Positions 17,118 through 26,976 of a DNA stretch of 64,000 nucleotides are shown in pieces. Source of the stretch: Chelatococcus caeni (lineage in GTDB: Bacteria > Pseudomonadota > Alphaproteobacteria > Rhizobiales > Beijerinckiaceae); NCBI RefSeq assembly GCF_014196925.1, contig NZ_JACIEN010000004.1, positions 310,001-374,000 on the forward strand, written 5' to 3'. The stretch's first letter is position 1. Each line of letters starts with the position of its first letter. Below the pieces are notes generated by a model. The model saw nothing but the letters and a program-made list of their open reading frames with translations, ran no database searches and was not told where the DNA came from. Made by a program: the position numbers and the translations under genes.

Positions 17118-17644
17118 TCGGCGTGCTCCCGGATCTCGCTGGTGCCGTGGCCGGCGAAGAGGCGGATCTCGTCCTCGGTGATGCGGCCGGTCAGCGCGCG
17201 CAGGATGCGCGCCAGCGTGATGAGCCCGATGCCGCCCGCCGTGAAGAAGCCGATGCCGAAGACGTAGCTGAGGGGCAGCCCCGTGACGGGCGCGGTCATC
17301 GTGGCGTTGATCGGATACTGCTTCCAGGTGCCCCAGAAGAAGACGACGCAGCACAGGAGGATGATGAGGTCCGACAGGATCATCGAGATGAGCTGGCCAG
17401 CGCGCGGAAAGATACCGACCAAGGTCTCGACGCCGAGATGGGCGCGCTCACGAAAGGTGACGACGGCGCCGATGAAGGTCAGCCACACGAAGAAGTAGCG
17501 CGACAGCTCCTCCGACACCGTGATGCCGGAGTTGAAGCCGTAGCGCAGCACCACGTTGCCGAACACCATGACGACCATGCAGACGAGAAGCCCTACGAGG
17601 AGGACTTCAAGCAGCCGGAACGTCCGGTCGATCAATCCTTGCAT
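17114..17644 (-). CDS. TRAP transporter small permease, DctQ type (second system)
   Basis: 176 residues with four membrane segments and the DctQ core VMVFGNVVLRYGFNSGITVSEELSRYFFVWLTFIGAVVTFRERAHLGVETL. It overlaps dctM by four bases, and its 5' end lies inside the last 38 bases of gntR, so regulator and transporter are translationally linked. Confidence 0.93.
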   Translation of the reverse strand: MQGLIDRTFRLLEVLLVGLLVCMVVMVFGNVVLRYGFNSGITVSEELSRYFFVWLTFIGAVVTFRERAHLGVETLVGIFPRAGQLISMILSDLIILLCCVVFFWGTWKQYPINATMTAPVTGLPLSYVFGIGFFTAGGIGLITLARILRALTGRITEDEIRLFAGHGTSEIREHAE

Positions 17645-18434
17645 GGACGATATTCTCCAGATGTCGTGTCGAGAGTGCGACGTAGATGTCCTGCCGCGCC
17701 GATTCGATGAGTTGCGTCAGTGCCCGGCGGGCACCTTCGCCGTCGTGGCCGATGATGGCGTCGGCCACGGCCCGGTGCAGGGGCAGCGCCCTGCGCGCGC
17801 TTTCCATGTCCACCACCGAGAGATGGAACGAGAGCTTGAGAGCGTTGGCGACGATCGGCACGAGATGGCGCAGGAACTGGTTCCGCGAGCCGTTGAGGAT
17901 GGTCTCGTGAAAGACGAGGTCCGCCGCGTGATAATCCCCCTCGCCGTGGACGGCGGCTGCCGTCATCTGCTTGAAGGCCTCATCGAGGGCCGCCGCGGGG
18001 AAATCGGGATTGCGCGCCGCGAGCTCCGCCGCATAGGGCTCGATGCCGAGCCTAAAATCGATTAGATCATTGACGAATTCGCGGGTGACCCCGGACTCGA
18101 GTCGCCAGGCGATCACCTGCGGGTCGAACAGGTGCCAGCGGTCGAGCGGCTCGATGCGCGTGCCGTGTCGGCGCCGCACGCTGACGATGCCCTTGGCGGC
18201 GAGCGTCCGCATGGCCTCGCGCACCACCGTGCGGCTGACGCCGAGCTCGGCGCCGATCTCCGTCTCGTTCGGGAGGGGATCGTGAACGTCGAACCGGCCG
18301 GCGACGATCCAGCCGGCGAGCCGGTCCACGGCGTCCTGGTGCAGGGAGCGCATGGCGGGGATGCGACGAGGCTCTTCGGCCTTCACGCCGACAGCCGCCT
18401 TGAGCGCGCTTCGCCCCGGATCTCGCTCATCCAT
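17607..18434 (-). CDS. FadR-subfamily GntR regulator of the second TRAP operon
   Basis: 275 residues from the ATG at 18434 (MDERDPGRS), which follows GGAGGA very closely; the ATG at 18353 (MRSLHQDAV) gives a family-typical 248 residues and may be the real start. N-terminal winged helix: DPLPNETEIGAELGVSRTVVREAMRTLAAKGIVSVRRRHGTRI. The C-terminal FCD helical domain has FRLGIEPYAAELAARN and the metal-type residues in DLVFHETILNGSRN and PLHRAVADAI. It probably responds to a sugar acid and represses itself plus dctQMP and the dehydratase gene. The 3' end overlaps dctQ by 38 bases. Confidence 0.9.
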   Translation of the reverse strand: MDERDPGRSALKAAVGVKAEEPRRIPAMRSLHQDAVDRLAGWIVAGRFDVHDPLPNETEIGAELGVSRTVVREAMRTLAAKGIVSVRRRHGTRIEPLDRWHLFDPQVIAWRLESGVTREFVNDLIDFRLGIEPYAAELAARNPDFPAAALDEAFKQMTAAAVHGEGDYHAADLVFHETILNGSRNQFLRHLVPIVANALKLSFHLSVVDMESARRALPLHRAVADAIIGHDGEGARRALTQLIESARQDIYVALSTRHLENIVHARIDRPDVPAA

Positions 18435-18477
18435 TCCTCCCACGCGTTGAATGCGGCCACCTGTGCGGCCTTGGCTA

Positions 18478-18493
18478 CATAATACGTATGATG
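18478..18493. promoter_or_regulatory. GntR operator candidate
   Basis: CATnATACGTATnATG: a 16-bp palindrome with only one mismatched pair, lying 44-59 bases upstream of the gntR start in the AT-rich leader. The ATACGTAT core is consistent with FadR-type sites. It is the only strong palindrome in the leader, so control of the whole operon from here is likely. Confidence 0.55.
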
Positions 18494-18839
18494 AATAGAG
18501 TGCCAAGTTGAATCGTTGCTGCAGCGCACAATGGAGCCCGTGCGGTTGCACCGTTCTGCTGAACACAAGCGATCGCTTCGTCTTCCGGAGGGGGCGCGAG
18601 GCCAGGATCGCCAGCGATCCGCCTGCAAACCGAGCGCCAGCGAGTTTCTCCACCCGAACCGGAGTGGAGAGATCATCACACACGATCGCGGCGGCGTCGT
18701 TTATGCGGTCGGCAGCCGCTCGGACCTGCGGGCTTGCCGCAACAGCCAGCCGCGAAGCAGGACCAACAGCGATCCCGATGCCCTGGATCGCTGCTTTGAT
18801 GAAGCAGGATGCGCGGTGCCGCGATCCTCATGGATATGC

Positions 18840-18972
18840 CGACAGGCCACGGGCGTCGAGGTCATCTTCGGCGTGCCGGACGATACCAATGTCCCCTTCT
18901 ATGAGGCATCGCAGCTTCGCGAGAGACGAGATTCGCCATGTGATGGCCCGTGACGAACGGTCGGCGGGCTAC
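18840..18972 (+). pseudogene. Remnant of a thiamine-diphosphate enzyme gene (N-terminal PYR domain), frameshifted
   Basis: One frame gives ATGVEVIFGVPDDTNVPFYEA; after a +1 shift near 18915-18925 the next frame gives [18 protein letters not shown]. Together these match the start of acetolactate-synthase-like TPP enzymes (GVEVIFGxPGDTNxPFYEAL ... [19 protein letters not shown]), including the conserved [15 protein letters not shown] beginning. Nothing further matches: the RND gene's stop on the other strand cuts in at 18969. The rest of the 534-base gap 18435-18968 holds only the GntR leader and unrecognised sequence, perhaps more decayed DNA. Confidence 0.7.
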
Positions 18973-21900
18973 GTGGAAGTGGTATCCGCGGCGGGCGGCC
19001 GGGCCTCTTCGATGATGACATGGTCATCGTCCTTCTCAGCCTCCTCGCGCGGCGCCTTCCAGGCGATCAGGCGGTAGAACATCGGGATGAGGAAGGTGGC
19101 GAGGAAGGTCGCCGCCAGCATGCCGCCGATGACGCCGGTGCCGATGGAGTGCCGGCTGGCCGAACCGGCGCCGGAGCTGACGGCGAGCGGCACGACGCCG
19201 AGGATGAAGGCGAGCGAGGTCATGATGATGGGCCGGAAGCGCAGGCGCGCCGCGGCGATGGCCGCCTCCGCCGCGCTCATCCCCTCCTCGCGCTTCAGGA
19301 CGGCGAATTCCACGATGAGGATGGCGTTCTTCGCCGCGAGGCCGATGAGCGTCACGAGGCCGATCTGGAAATAGACGTCGTTCGTCAGCCCGCGCAGCCA
19401 CACCGCAAGCAGCGCGCCGAGCAGCGCGAAGGGCACGGCGGTGATGACCGCGAACGGCAGGCTCCAGCGCTCGTACTGCGCGGCGAGGATCAGGAAGACC
19501 ATGATGATGCCGAAGATCATGGCCTGCGCGCCGGTGCCGCTCGTCGCCAGCTCCTGGTAGGCCGATCCGGTCCAGGCCACCTGGAAGCCGCTCGGCAGCG
19601 CTTCCTGCGACGCGGCCAGCATCGCCGCAATGGCCTCGCCCGAGGTATGGCCCGGCGCCGGATCGCCCGTCACCTTGGCCGCATTGAAGGCGTTGAAGCG
19701 CTCGAGCTGGTCCGGCCCGATGATGCGCTCCGCCCGGGCAAGGGCGCTCAGCGGCACCATGCTGCCGTTGTCGCCCCGCAGGAAGACGTGGCGCATGTCG
19801 TCCGGCGACTGGCGGAACGGCGCCTCCGACTGCAGGTTGACCTGGTAGTTGCGGCCGTAGAGCGTGAAGTCGTTGACGTAGAGGCTGCCGAAGGTCGCCT
19901 GCATCGCCTCGAACACGGAGCTGATCGGCACGCCGAGGGCCTTCGCCTTCTCCCGGTCGAGGTCGATGCGATATTGCGGCACGCTGGTGCTGAAGGTGGT
20001 GCGCACGTTGGTGAGCTCCGGCCGCTGCGCAGCCGCCTCGACGAGCTTCGAGGTCGCGGCCGCCAGCGCGTCGATGCCGCCGCCGGTTCGATCCTGGACA
20101 TAGAGCTCGAAGCCGCCGGTCGTGCTGAGCCCCATGATCGGCGGCGGGTTGAAGGCGAGCACCATCGCATCCTTGATGCCGGCATTCATGCCCATGAAGG
20201 GGCCAGCGAGGTTGCGCGCGTCGAGCTCCGGCGTCCTGCGCTCGCTCCAGTCCTTGAGCGTGACGAAGGCGGTGCCGGCGCTCGTCTTGCTGCCGGACGA
20301 CAGGAGGTCGAAGCCGGCGACCGAGAAGACGTTCTCCACCGCCGGATGGTTGCCGATATTGGTCGTCGCGGCCTCCATGGCCGCCTCCGTGCGGGCAAGC
20401 GAGGCCGCCGGCGGCAGGATGGCGACGCTGAAGAGCATGCCCTGGTCCTCGTCCGGCACCAGCGAGCCCGGCACCGTCGCGAAGAGATAGGCCGCCCCGC
20501 CGCACACACCCGCGAAGATGAGGAGGCCGATGACGAAGCGCTTCACGAGGAAAGTGACGCCCGCCGCGTAGCCGTCCGTCAGCCGCTCGAAGGCGCGGTT
20601 GAACAGGCGGAAGGGCAGCGCCGGCTCGTGATGCCCCGGCTTCAGGATGAGGGCGCAGAGCGCCGGCGTCAGCGTCAGCGCCACGATGCCGGAGATCGTC
20701 ACCGACATGGCGATGGTCACGGCGAACTGCTTGTACATCTCGCCGGCGAGCCCGCCCATGAAGGAGACGGGCACGAAGACCGCGCAGAGGACGAGCACGA
20801 TGGCGATGACCGGCCCGGTCACCTCGCCCATGGCCTTGATGGCGGCCTGGCGCGGCTTCAGGCCCTCGCTCGTCATGATGCGCTCGACGTTCTCCAGCAC
20901 CACGATGGCGTCGTCGACGACGATGCCGATGGCGAGCACGAGGCCGAAGAGCGTGAGCAGGTTGATGGAGAAGCCGAGCAGATACATGCCGGCGAAGGTG
21001 CCGATGATCGAGATCGGCACGGCGATGACGGGAATGAGCGTCGCCCGCCAGTTCTGCAGGAAGAGGAAGACGACGAGCACCACGAGCACGATGGCCTCGA
21101 CGAAGGTGTGGATCACCTCCTCGATCGAGCCCTCGATGAACTTCGTCGTGTCATAGGGAATGCGATAGGTGATGCCGTCGGGGAACCCCTGCTGCAACTC
21201 GTCGAGCCGCGTCTTGATCGCCGACATGGTGTCGAGCGCATTGGCGCCGGGCTGCAGGTAGACGGCGATCGGCACCGCCGGCGTGCCGTTGAGCTTGCCT
21301 TGAACGGCATAGCTCTCCGCGCCGAGCTCGACGCGCGCCACGTCCTTCAGCCTGAGCGCCGCACCGTTCGCGTCCGCGCGCAGGATGATGTTCTCGAAGG
21401 CGGTGGCGTCCGGCAGGCGCCCGGCCGTGGTCGCCGAATAGGTGAAGGCCACCGTCTTGTCGTTGGGCTCGTCGCCGAAGCGGCCGGCGGCGAACTGGGC
21501 GTTCTGCTCGCGGATGGCGGCGGCGACGTCGGACGGTGTCAGGTTGTACTGAGCGAGCTTGTCCGGCCGCAGCCACACGCGCATCGAATAGTCGAGCTGG
21601 CCGAGGAGCGAGGCATCGCCGACGCCGGGAATGCGCTTCAGATCGTCGATGACGTTGAGCAGCGCATAATTGCCGACATAGGTGGAATCGTAGCGGCCAT
21701 CCTCGGAATACATGGCGACGAGGCCGAGGATCGAGGTCGAGCGCTTGGCGACCGTGACGCCAAGGCGCGTCACCGCCTCGGGCAGCGAGGAGGTCGCCCG
21801 TTGCACGCGGTTGTTGACGTCGATGGTGGCCTGGTCCGGATCCGTCCCCTGCGCGAAGGTGACGGTGAGCTGCATCTGGCCGCTCGAGGAGTTCGAGGAC

Positions 21901-22136
21901 TGCATGTAGAGCATGCCCTCGACGCCGTTGATCTGCTGCTCCAGCGGTGCGGCGACCGTCTGGGCGACGGTTTCCGCGCTCGCGCCCGGATAGGTCGCGG
22001 AGACGACGACCTGTGGCGGCAGCAGCTCGGGATATTGCGCGATCGGCAGGACGCGGATGGCGACGATGCCGGCGAGCACGATGACGATGGAGATGACGGC
22101 CGCGAAGACCGGCCGGTCGACGAAGAAGCGGTTCAT
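18969..22136 (-). CDS. RND efflux pump permease, HAE1 (AcrB/MexB) family
   Basis: 1055 residues, full length for the family. Starts [25 protein letters not shown]4 carries the proton-relay pair in [23 protein letters not shown]; other hallmarks are [36 protein letters not shown] and [25 protein letters not shown]. It exports hydrophobic drugs or lipids through the periplasm. Its start overlaps the adaptor stop by four bases. No outer-membrane channel gene is in the window, so it must recruit one encoded elsewhere. Confidence 0.96.
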   Translation of the reverse strand: MNRFFVDRPVFAAVISIVIVLAGIVAIRVLPIAQYPELLPPQVVVSATYPGASAETVAQTVAAPLEQQINGVEGMLYMQSSNSSSGQMQLTVTFAQGTDPDQATIDVNNRVQRATSSLPEAVTRLGVTVAKRSTSILGLVAMYSEDGRYDSTYVGNYALLNVIDDLKRIPGVGDASLLGQLDYSMRVWLRPDKLAQYNLTPSDVAAAIREQNAQFAAGRFGDEPNDKTVAFTYSATTAGRLPDATAFENIILRADANGAALRLKDVARVELGAESYAVQGKLNGTPAVPIAVYLQPGANALDTMSAIKTRLDELQQGFPDGITYRIPYDTTKFIEGSIEEVIHTFVEAIVLVVLVVFLFLQNWRATLIPVIAVPISIIGTFAGMYLLGFSINLLTLFGLVLAIGIVVDDAIVVLENVERIMTSEGLKPRQAAIKAMGEVTGPVIAIVLVLCAVFVPVSFMGGLAGEMYKQFAVTIAMSVTISGIVALTLTPALCALILKPGHHEPALPFRLFNRAFERLTDGYAAGVTFLVKRFVIGLLIFAGVCGGAAYLFATVPGSLVPDEDQGMLFSVAILPPAASLARTEAAMEAATTNIGNHPAVENVFSVAGFDLLSSGSKTSAGTAFVTLKDWSERRTPELDARNLAGPFMGMNAGIKDAMVLAFNPPPIMGLSTTGGFELYVQDRTGGGIDALAAATSKLVEAAAQRPELTNVRTTFSTSVPQYRIDLDREKAKALGVPISSVFEAMQATFGSLYVNDFTLYGRNYQVNLQSEAPFRQSPDDMRHVFLRGDNGSMVPLSALARAERIIGPDQLERFNAFNAAKVTGDPAPGHTSGEAIAAMLAASQEALPSGFQVAWTGSAYQELATSGTGAQAMIFGIIMVFLILAAQYERWSLPFAVITAVPFALLGALLAVWLRGLTNDVYFQIGLVTLIGLAAKNAILIVEFAVLKREEGMSAAEAAIAAARLRFRPIIMTSLAFILGVVPLAVSSGAGSASRHSIGTGVIGGMLAATFLATFLIPMFYRLIAWKAPREEAEKDDDHVIIEEARPPAADTTST

Positions 22137-23311
22137 TGTCTTGCTGCCAGATCGGCCTTGGTCACGGGCGGGGTCGCGGCGACGGCCGCGCCGGGACGCA
22201 CCTTGATGACGCCTTCGGTGATGAGCCTGTCGCCCGCCGCAAGGCCCGAGAGGATGACGAAGCCGCCCTCGACCTGCGCGCCGGTCGTGACCGGACGCGC
22301 CTGCGCCTTGCCCTCGGTGTCGACGGTATAGACGAACTGCCCCTTCGGCCCCTGCATCAGGGCGCCCTCCGGCACGACGATGGCCCCGTCCAGGGTGAGC
22401 CCCTTGATCGTCGCGCGCACGAACTGGCCGGGGATGAGCCGGCCCTCGGGATTGGCGACGACGGCGCGGGCGCGCAGCGTCCCCGTGGAGACGTCGATGC
22501 TGCTCGCGGTGAAGTCGATGGTGCCCTCGCGCTCGTAGGCCGTTCCGTCGCGGAAGGCGATGGCGACCTTGAGCTCCGTGGAATGCCCGCCCCTCTCCTC
22601 CTGCCGCGCGAGCAGGCGACGAATGTCGGCCGCCTCCGCATCGGAGAAGGAGAAGTTGACGTAGACCGGATCGAGCTGGGTGATGGAGGTCAGAAGGCTC
22701 GCATCCGACCCGGTGCCGATGAGGCTGCCTTCCGGCACCTCCTCAAGGCTCGTGACGCCACTGATCGGCGCCGTCACCTGCGTATAGTCGAGGTTGAGCT
22801 GCGCCGTCTTGACCGCCGCCTCGGCCGCAGCCATGGCGGCGCGCGTCAGCTCCTCGTTGGAGACGGCATCATCGCGCGCCTTCTCGCTGCCGATGTTCTT
22901 CTCGTAAAGGCTCGCCGCCCGCTCGGCGTCGCGCACCGCCTGGTTATGCTGCGCGACAGCCTGCTGCAGGCGCGCCTTAGCCTCGGCCAATGCCGCCTCG
23001 TAGCGGTCCGGATCGATGACGAAGAGGATGTCGCCGGCCTTAACACGGGCGCCCTCGGTGAACTTGCGCTCGAGCAGGATGCCGCCGACGCGCGCCCGCA
23101 CCTGCACCTCGCGGAAGGCGGAGATGCGGGCGGCGTACTGGAAGGTGAGCGGCACATCCCGCGCCGCGAGCTCGACCACGGTGACCTGCGGCGGCGGCGC
23201 GCCCTGCTGGGCCCCCGCCTGCCCGATCGGCGCGGCCGCGAGAAGCGCAGCCACCAGGGTCGCTGCGAGCGGCTTTGCGATTGACGAGGGAAAAGCTGTA
23301 GGAATGGCCAT
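22133..23311 (-). CDS. RND periplasmic adaptor (AcrA/MexA family)
   Basis: 392 residues with a signal peptide (cleavage after IGQAGA). Lipoyl/barrel-sandwich parts: [37 protein letters not shown] and [28 protein letters not shown], flanking a helical hairpin ([26 protein letters not shown]). No lipobox Cys, unlike AcrA, so it is probably not lipid-anchored. Operon with the RND permease (4-base overlap), divergent from tetR. Confidence 0.94.
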   Translation of the reverse strand: MAIPTAFPSSIAKPLAATLVAALLAAAPIGQAGAQQGAPPPQVTVVELAARDVPLTFQYAARISAFREVQVRARVGGILLERKFTEGARVKAGDILFVIDPDRYEAALAEAKARLQQAVAQHNQAVRDAERAASLYEKNIGSEKARDDAVSNEELTRAAMAAAEAAVKTAQLNLDYTQVTAPISGVTSLEEVPEGSLIGTGSDASLLTSITQLDPVYVNFSFSDAEAADIRRLLARQEERGGHSTELKVAIAFRDGTAYEREGTIDFTASSIDVSTGTLRARAVVANPEGRLIPGQFVRATIKGLTLDGAIVVPEGALMQGPKGQFVYTVDTEGKAQARPVTTGAQVEGGFVILSGLAAGDRLITEGVIKVRPGAAVAATPPVTKADLAARQ

Positions 23312-23353
23312 GGCGGATCACCGGACGGAGCTGGTCGACATTGCGGTGCAGCA

Positions 23354-23377
23354 TATATACATTCATGAATGTCTGTA
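23354..23377. promoter_or_regulatory. AcrR-like operator between the pump and its repressor
   Basis: A perfect 14-bp palindrome ACATTCATGAATGT (23359-23372) sits inside a 24-base element resembling the E. coli AcrR site (TACATACATTTATGAATG...). It lies 43-66 bases before the adaptor start and 33-56 before tetR, so one bound repressor could cover both promoters. Confidence 0.65.
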
Positions 23378-23409
23378 AAGAGGCCGAAGGTCGGATCAGG
23401 GGATTATGA

Positions 23410-24021
23410 ATGCGCAGGACGAAGGCCGAAGCGGAACAGACGCGCGAGGCGGTGCTCGATGCGGCTGCCGAGGTTTTCTTCGAGCACGGTGCCGAACGCG
23501 CGACGCTGGAGCAGATCGCACGTCGCGCCGGCGTGACGCGCGGCGCCATCTACTGGCACTTCAAGGACAAGGCCGAGGTGCTGAAGGCCCTGCGCGAGAG
23601 CACGCGCCTGCCGCAGGAGGACCTTTTGGAGCACGCGCTGGCGCACGGGCACGAGGATCCGCTCGGCCTCCTGGAGACCGCCGGTGTCGCCATCCTGGAG
23701 ATCGTTGCCGCCGACGAGCGCCGCCAGCGCATCCACGCCATCCTCTCGCGCACCTATGCGACGAGCGGCCCGATGGCGGAGGTCGCCGCGCAGGTGGAGG
23801 AGATCAACCGGGACGTCGCCGACCGGCTGCTGCGCATCATGCAGCTCGCCGAGCGCGGTGGCACGCTGGCGCCCGGCTGGCAGCCGGAGACGGCCGCCCG
23901 CGCCCTGCAATGCGTCTTCGGCGGCCTTCTCAACGAGTGGCTGCGCAGCAACCGCGCCTTTTCTCTGGTCGAGGTCGGCGCCAAGCTGGTCCGAACCCTG
24001 ATCGCGGGGATGCGCGCCTGA
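23410..24021 (+). CDS. TetR-family repressor of the RND pump (AcrR/TtgR-like)
   Basis: 203 residues. N-terminal HTH: REAVLDAAAEVFFEHGAERATLEQIARRAGVTRGAIYWHFKDKAEVLKALRE, strikingly close to AcrR/TtgR (GVTRGAIYWHFKDK). The C-terminal TetR_C_2-type domain has QRIHAILSRTYATSG and ALQCVFGGLLNEWL. Divergent from the acrAB-like operon with a shared palindromic site; it should release on binding pump substrates. Convergent with the first glycosyltransferase of the glycan island (22 bases). Confidence 0.92.
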   Translation: MRRTKAEAEQTREAVLDAAAEVFFEHGAERATLEQIARRAGVTRGAIYWHFKDKAEVLKALRESTRLPQEDLLEHALAHGHEDPLGLLETAGVAILEIVAADERRQRIHAILSRTYATSGPMAEVAAQVEEINRDVADRLLRIMQLAERGGTLAPGWQPETAARALQCVFGGLLNEWLRSNRAFSLVEVGAKLVRTLIAGMRA

Positions 24022-24042
24022 AACCGCCTCCCACGAGGTTCG

Positions 24043-24951
24043 TCAGCGCGGCATCGTGCCGAGGCATTTGCGCCTGAGGAACGGCCACAGGATGATGCGG
24101 AAGGCCTCGTTGCGCACCGGGGCGAGCACGAAGCTCTCCATCAGGTGCCCGACCGCCGCCAGGTATCGGCCGCGCGAGGTCTCGTTGGACGAGCGCGCGA
24201 AGGCGATGGCGGCCCGGAAGGACCGGCCGAGCGCCCCTTCCCGCCGGGACAGGCGCTCGAGGTGGTCGTCCACCATCGGGTCGAGGCCCTTGTCGACGAG
24301 GGCGGTGTTGGCCGAGGAGTCGCGCCAGACATCGGCGAGATAGTCGTTGAGGAAGCCGAGCACGACTTGCGGATGGTCGGCGAGGCGCAGGAACAGGTCC
24401 CAGTCCTCGTAGCGCGGATAGCGCAGGTCGTAGCCGCCGACGGCCGCGATGAGGTCGCGCCGCGCGATCAGCGTCGATCCCGGGCAGGTGAAGCATCCCC
24501 AGACGTAGTGACCGATCTCCATGCGCGGCGGATAGGGCCGGTAGGCCGGCTCCACCTGCCCGTCGGGCCAGATGAGATCACAATTGGTGCAGCAGACGTT
24601 GATGCCGTGGGCGGCCATGAACGCGAGCTGGCGCGCGAGCTTGTCCGGCCGCCACGCGTCGTCGCTGTCGAGAAACGCCACCCACGTGCCTTGCGCCGCG
24701 GCGATCCCCGTGTTGCGCGCCGCCGAGGCCCCGGCGTTCGTCTCGTGCCGGATGACGCGGATCCGCCCGGCATAGGGCGCGAGCACCGCCGCCGTGTCGT
24801 CGTGCGAGGCATCGTCCACCACGATGATCTCCCCGGGCGCGAGCGACTGCGCAAAGACGCTCTCGAGCGCCCGCACGATGCAGTGCGCCCGGTTGTAGGT
24901 GGGGATGACGACGCTGATCTCGGAGGGATGCATCGGTTTGAAAGGTTCCAT
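24043..24951 (-). CDS. Glycosyltransferase family 2
   Basis: 302 residues. The GT-A fold is complete: ISVVIPTYNRAHCIVRALESVFAQS, IIVVDDASHDDT, NAGASAARNTGIAAAQGTWVAFLDSDDAW (DxD) and RYPRYEDWDLFLRLA (ED acceptor motif). No membrane segment. Start chosen at MEPFKPMHP, with AAGG three bases upstream; MHPSEIS at 24933 is possible. It is the last gene of the minus-strand glycan operon and adds one sugar of unknown identity to the repeat unit. Confidence 0.88.
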   Translation of the reverse strand: MEPFKPMHPSEISVVIPTYNRAHCIVRALESVFAQSLAPGEIIVVDDASHDDTAAVLAPYAGRIRVIRHETNAGASAARNTGIAAAQGTWVAFLDSDDAWRPDKLARQLAFMAAHGINVCCTNCDLIWPDGQVEPAYRPYPPRMEIGHYVWGCFTCPGSTLIARRDLIAAVGGYDLRYPRYEDWDLFLRLADHPQVVLGFLNDYLADVWRDSSANTALVDKGLDPMVDDHLERLSRREGALGRSFRAAIAFARSSNETSRGRYLAAVGHLMESFVLAPVRNEAFRIILWPFLRRKCLGTMPR

Positions 24952-25000
24952 CAGCCTTGCGAGGCTACTAAGCCAGCCCTGCCCCGATGCCAAGGCCGGG

Positions 25001-26083
25001 CTAGCGGCCGCCCCTGGAAATAGCGCTTGCCCCGGCCCGCTGCAATTTTCCATGCAGGAGCTGCAGCGCGACGCTCGGATGCCGCACGAGCGCACGCACC
25101 AGCAGCCCGAGCGAAGCCCCCCGCCGCCGCTGCGCCCACAAACCGCGCGCAGCACGCATCAGGAAATGCGCCAGACGCGGATCCCGCCGTGCTTCGACAG
25201 GCAATTCAGCATAGTCGCGCAGGGCCTGCTCGATCGTCGCGAGGTCGGCAAGGGAGAGCATGTTGTGTTTGTGCGTAAACAGTTCCGCTTCGATGTCGCT
25301 GCGCAGATGCGGCGGGATCAGCTCGATCGTAGTGTCATCGATGACGTCGACATCGTTGGTGGGATCGGCGAGGCCGGCAGCGCGTGTCCGGTGGGCGAGA
25401 CGGGCAATGATGGTCGCGAGAGCCTGCTGGCGCCGATGCACGAAGGAGACATTCGCGTCGTGCTGCCGGTAATCGAGGACCGGAACCGGAACGTTCTCGA
25501 TGGAATAGCCCGCATCGTGGATGCGCAACCAGAGATCGTAGTCTTCCGCATGCTTGTATTGCGGACGGTAGCCGCCAAGCTGAACAACGACATCACGGCG
25601 CATGACGACTGTGGGATGGGCGAGCGGCGGCGCATCCGACGTGAGGAAGCGCGTCAGTGTCTCGCCGCCGGTGGGATAATCCCCAACCCGCAGAAGCAGG
25701 CCTTCAGCGTCGACGATGTTGACGAAGCCACCGACGACGGCAAGCTCCGGCCGTCCCTCGAACCGCGCGAGCTGGAGCTCGAAGCGGCGCGGCAGGGCCA
25801 CGTCGTCGGCGTCCATGCGCGCGATGAAAGGCGCGACGGCGAGCTCGATCCCGCGATTGAGCGTCGCGACAAGCCCCCGGTTCTCCTGATGAAAGGCGCG
25901 GATCCGCCCGTCACGCGCGGCATAGCCGTCGATGATCTCTCCGCTGCCATCCCCCGAGCCATCGTTGATGATGATGAACTCGAAATCCTCGAAGGTCTGG
26001 CCAAGTACGCTCTCGATGGCGGCGGCCAGGAAGCGCTCGCCATTGTAGACCGGCAGGAGCACGCTCAGCGCGGGGCTGCTCAT
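25001..26083 (-). CDS. Glycosyltransferase family 2
   Basis: 360 residues. LSVLLPVYNGERFLAAAIESVLGQTF, FIIINDGSGDGSGEIIDGYAARDGRI, LNRGIELAVAPFIARMDADDVALPRRFELQ (DADD) and YKHAEDYDLWLRI mark a GT2 of the WfgS/SpsA type. Its ATG overlaps the GT11 stop (ATGA). The C-terminal 120 residues are helical and basic and may contact membrane or acceptor lipid. Acts in the cytoplasm on undecaprenyl-linked glycan. Confidence 0.88.
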   Translation of the reverse strand: MSSPALSVLLPVYNGERFLAAAIESVLGQTFEDFEFIIINDGSGDGSGEIIDGYAARDGRIRAFHQENRGLVATLNRGIELAVAPFIARMDADDVALPRRFELQLARFEGRPELAVVGGFVNIVDAEGLLLRVGDYPTGGETLTRFLTSDAPPLAHPTVVMRRDVVVQLGGYRPQYKHAEDYDLWLRIHDAGYSIENVPVPVLDYRQHDANVSFVHRRQQALATIIARLAHRTRAAGLADPTNDVDVIDDTTIELIPPHLRSDIEAELFTHKHNMLSLADLATIEQALRDYAELPVEARRDPRLAHFLMRAARGLWAQRRRGASLGLLVRALVRHPSVALQLLHGKLQRAGASAISRGGR

Positions 26084-26976
26084 TTGAGGATGATCCAGCC
26101 TTCGGGGAAGAGATCCATCACATTGGTCGTCGCCAGCCGCGAGCGCGTGAACCACTGTCCGGGCGCGATCGTCACCTTGTCCGGCGAAGGGTTCAGCCAC
26201 GCTCCCCACCAGGAATAGGAGCTGTTGGCAATGATGTGATGATGGCAGCCCGCCATCAGGAACATGTCCTCCCAGCTCCGCTCCGGGTCGGTACGCACGA
26301 CATGGGCGCGCGGCAGATCGGCGAAGGCCTGCTGCACGAAATCTGGCTCGTCGGAAAACAGGAAGAAATCGACGTCCTCGCCGAAGATGCGGCGAATGAC
26401 GGCAATGGCGCGACCGTAATAGCCCTCGCCAAGCGCGGCGTGCACGGCCGCGGCATCAGGGTTCGTCACATAGTCTCCGCGCCGCACGTGCAGAGACACG
26501 CTGCAGCGCGACGCCGCGATGCGCTGCGACCACTCCTGTGCGGCGGGGCCGAAGGGCTCGATCGGCTGGAAGTGCCTGCGCAGCACATCCTGACAACCGG
26601 CAAAATAGAGGGGGCTCTGGAAATAGCCCTCGAGCCTGATCTCGTCACCCGTGAGCGTGAAGAACGCCTCGTCGAAATGGAAATGGGGTTCGACATAGAG
26701 GCCATTCGCCTTCACGCCCCCACCCGTCAGGCGCCGGACGACCCTTGCCGGCAGGGACCGGCCGGCCGGTCGGCGCAACGGCTGCTCCGCAGAGATATCC
26801 TGCGGCACCTGCAACCTGTCGAGCTGATAGGGCCAGGTCGCGTAGGCAGAGAAAGCGGAGAGGTCGAGCGTAACCCGCGCCTCCCGCCGCACCGCGAGGC
26901 CCAGCGCAGCCGCATATTGAAACATCTGGTTGCCGAGACCGCCGACAAGGCGGATCGTGATGGTCGGGCTACTCAA
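26080..26976 (-). CDS. GT11 family alpha-1,2-fucosyl/colitosyltransferase-like enzyme
   Basis: 298 residues with the GT11 motifs: IRLVGGLGNQMFQYAAALGLA at the N-terminus, SVSLHVRRGDYVTNP (the HxRRxDY donor motif) and FLMAGCHHHIIANSSYSWWGAWLNPSPDKV. Family members transfer GDP-L-fucose, or GDP-colitose in E. coli O55 (WbgN). Because the cluster contains gmd, an fcl/colC homologue and a ColD-like dehydratase, either donor is possible. Overlaps neighbours by four and eight bases. Confidence 0.93.
   Translation of the reverse strand: MSSPTITIRLVGGLGNQMFQYAAALGLAVRREARVTLDLSAFSAYATWPYQLDRLQVPQDISAEQPLRRPAGRSLPARVVRRLTGGGVKANGLYVEPHFHFDEAFFTLTGDEIRLEGYFQSPLYFAGCQDVLRRHFQPIEPFGPAAQEWSQRIAASRCSVSLHVRRGDYVTNPDAAAVHAALGEGYYGRAIAVIRRIFGEDVDFFLFSDEPDFVQQAFADLPRAHVVRTDPERSWEDMFLMAGCHHHIIANSSYSWWGAWLNPSPDKVTIAPGQWFTRSRLATTNVMDLFPEGWIILK

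Noticed and set aside
15396-17267. A 623-residue plus-strand acidic frame
   Set aside because: Shadow of the second TRAP permease genes; repetitive D/E/R/H content with no family match.
18516-18953. A 145-residue plus-strand gene
   Set aside because: Only its last part resembles anything (a TPP enzyme N-terminus) and it breaks at a frameshift; treated as a pseudogene remnant.
19020-22331. An 1103-residue plus-strand open frame opposite the RND permease
   Set aside because: Antisense shadow produced by high GC and codon bias of the RND gene; low-complexity D/E/R/H-rich product.
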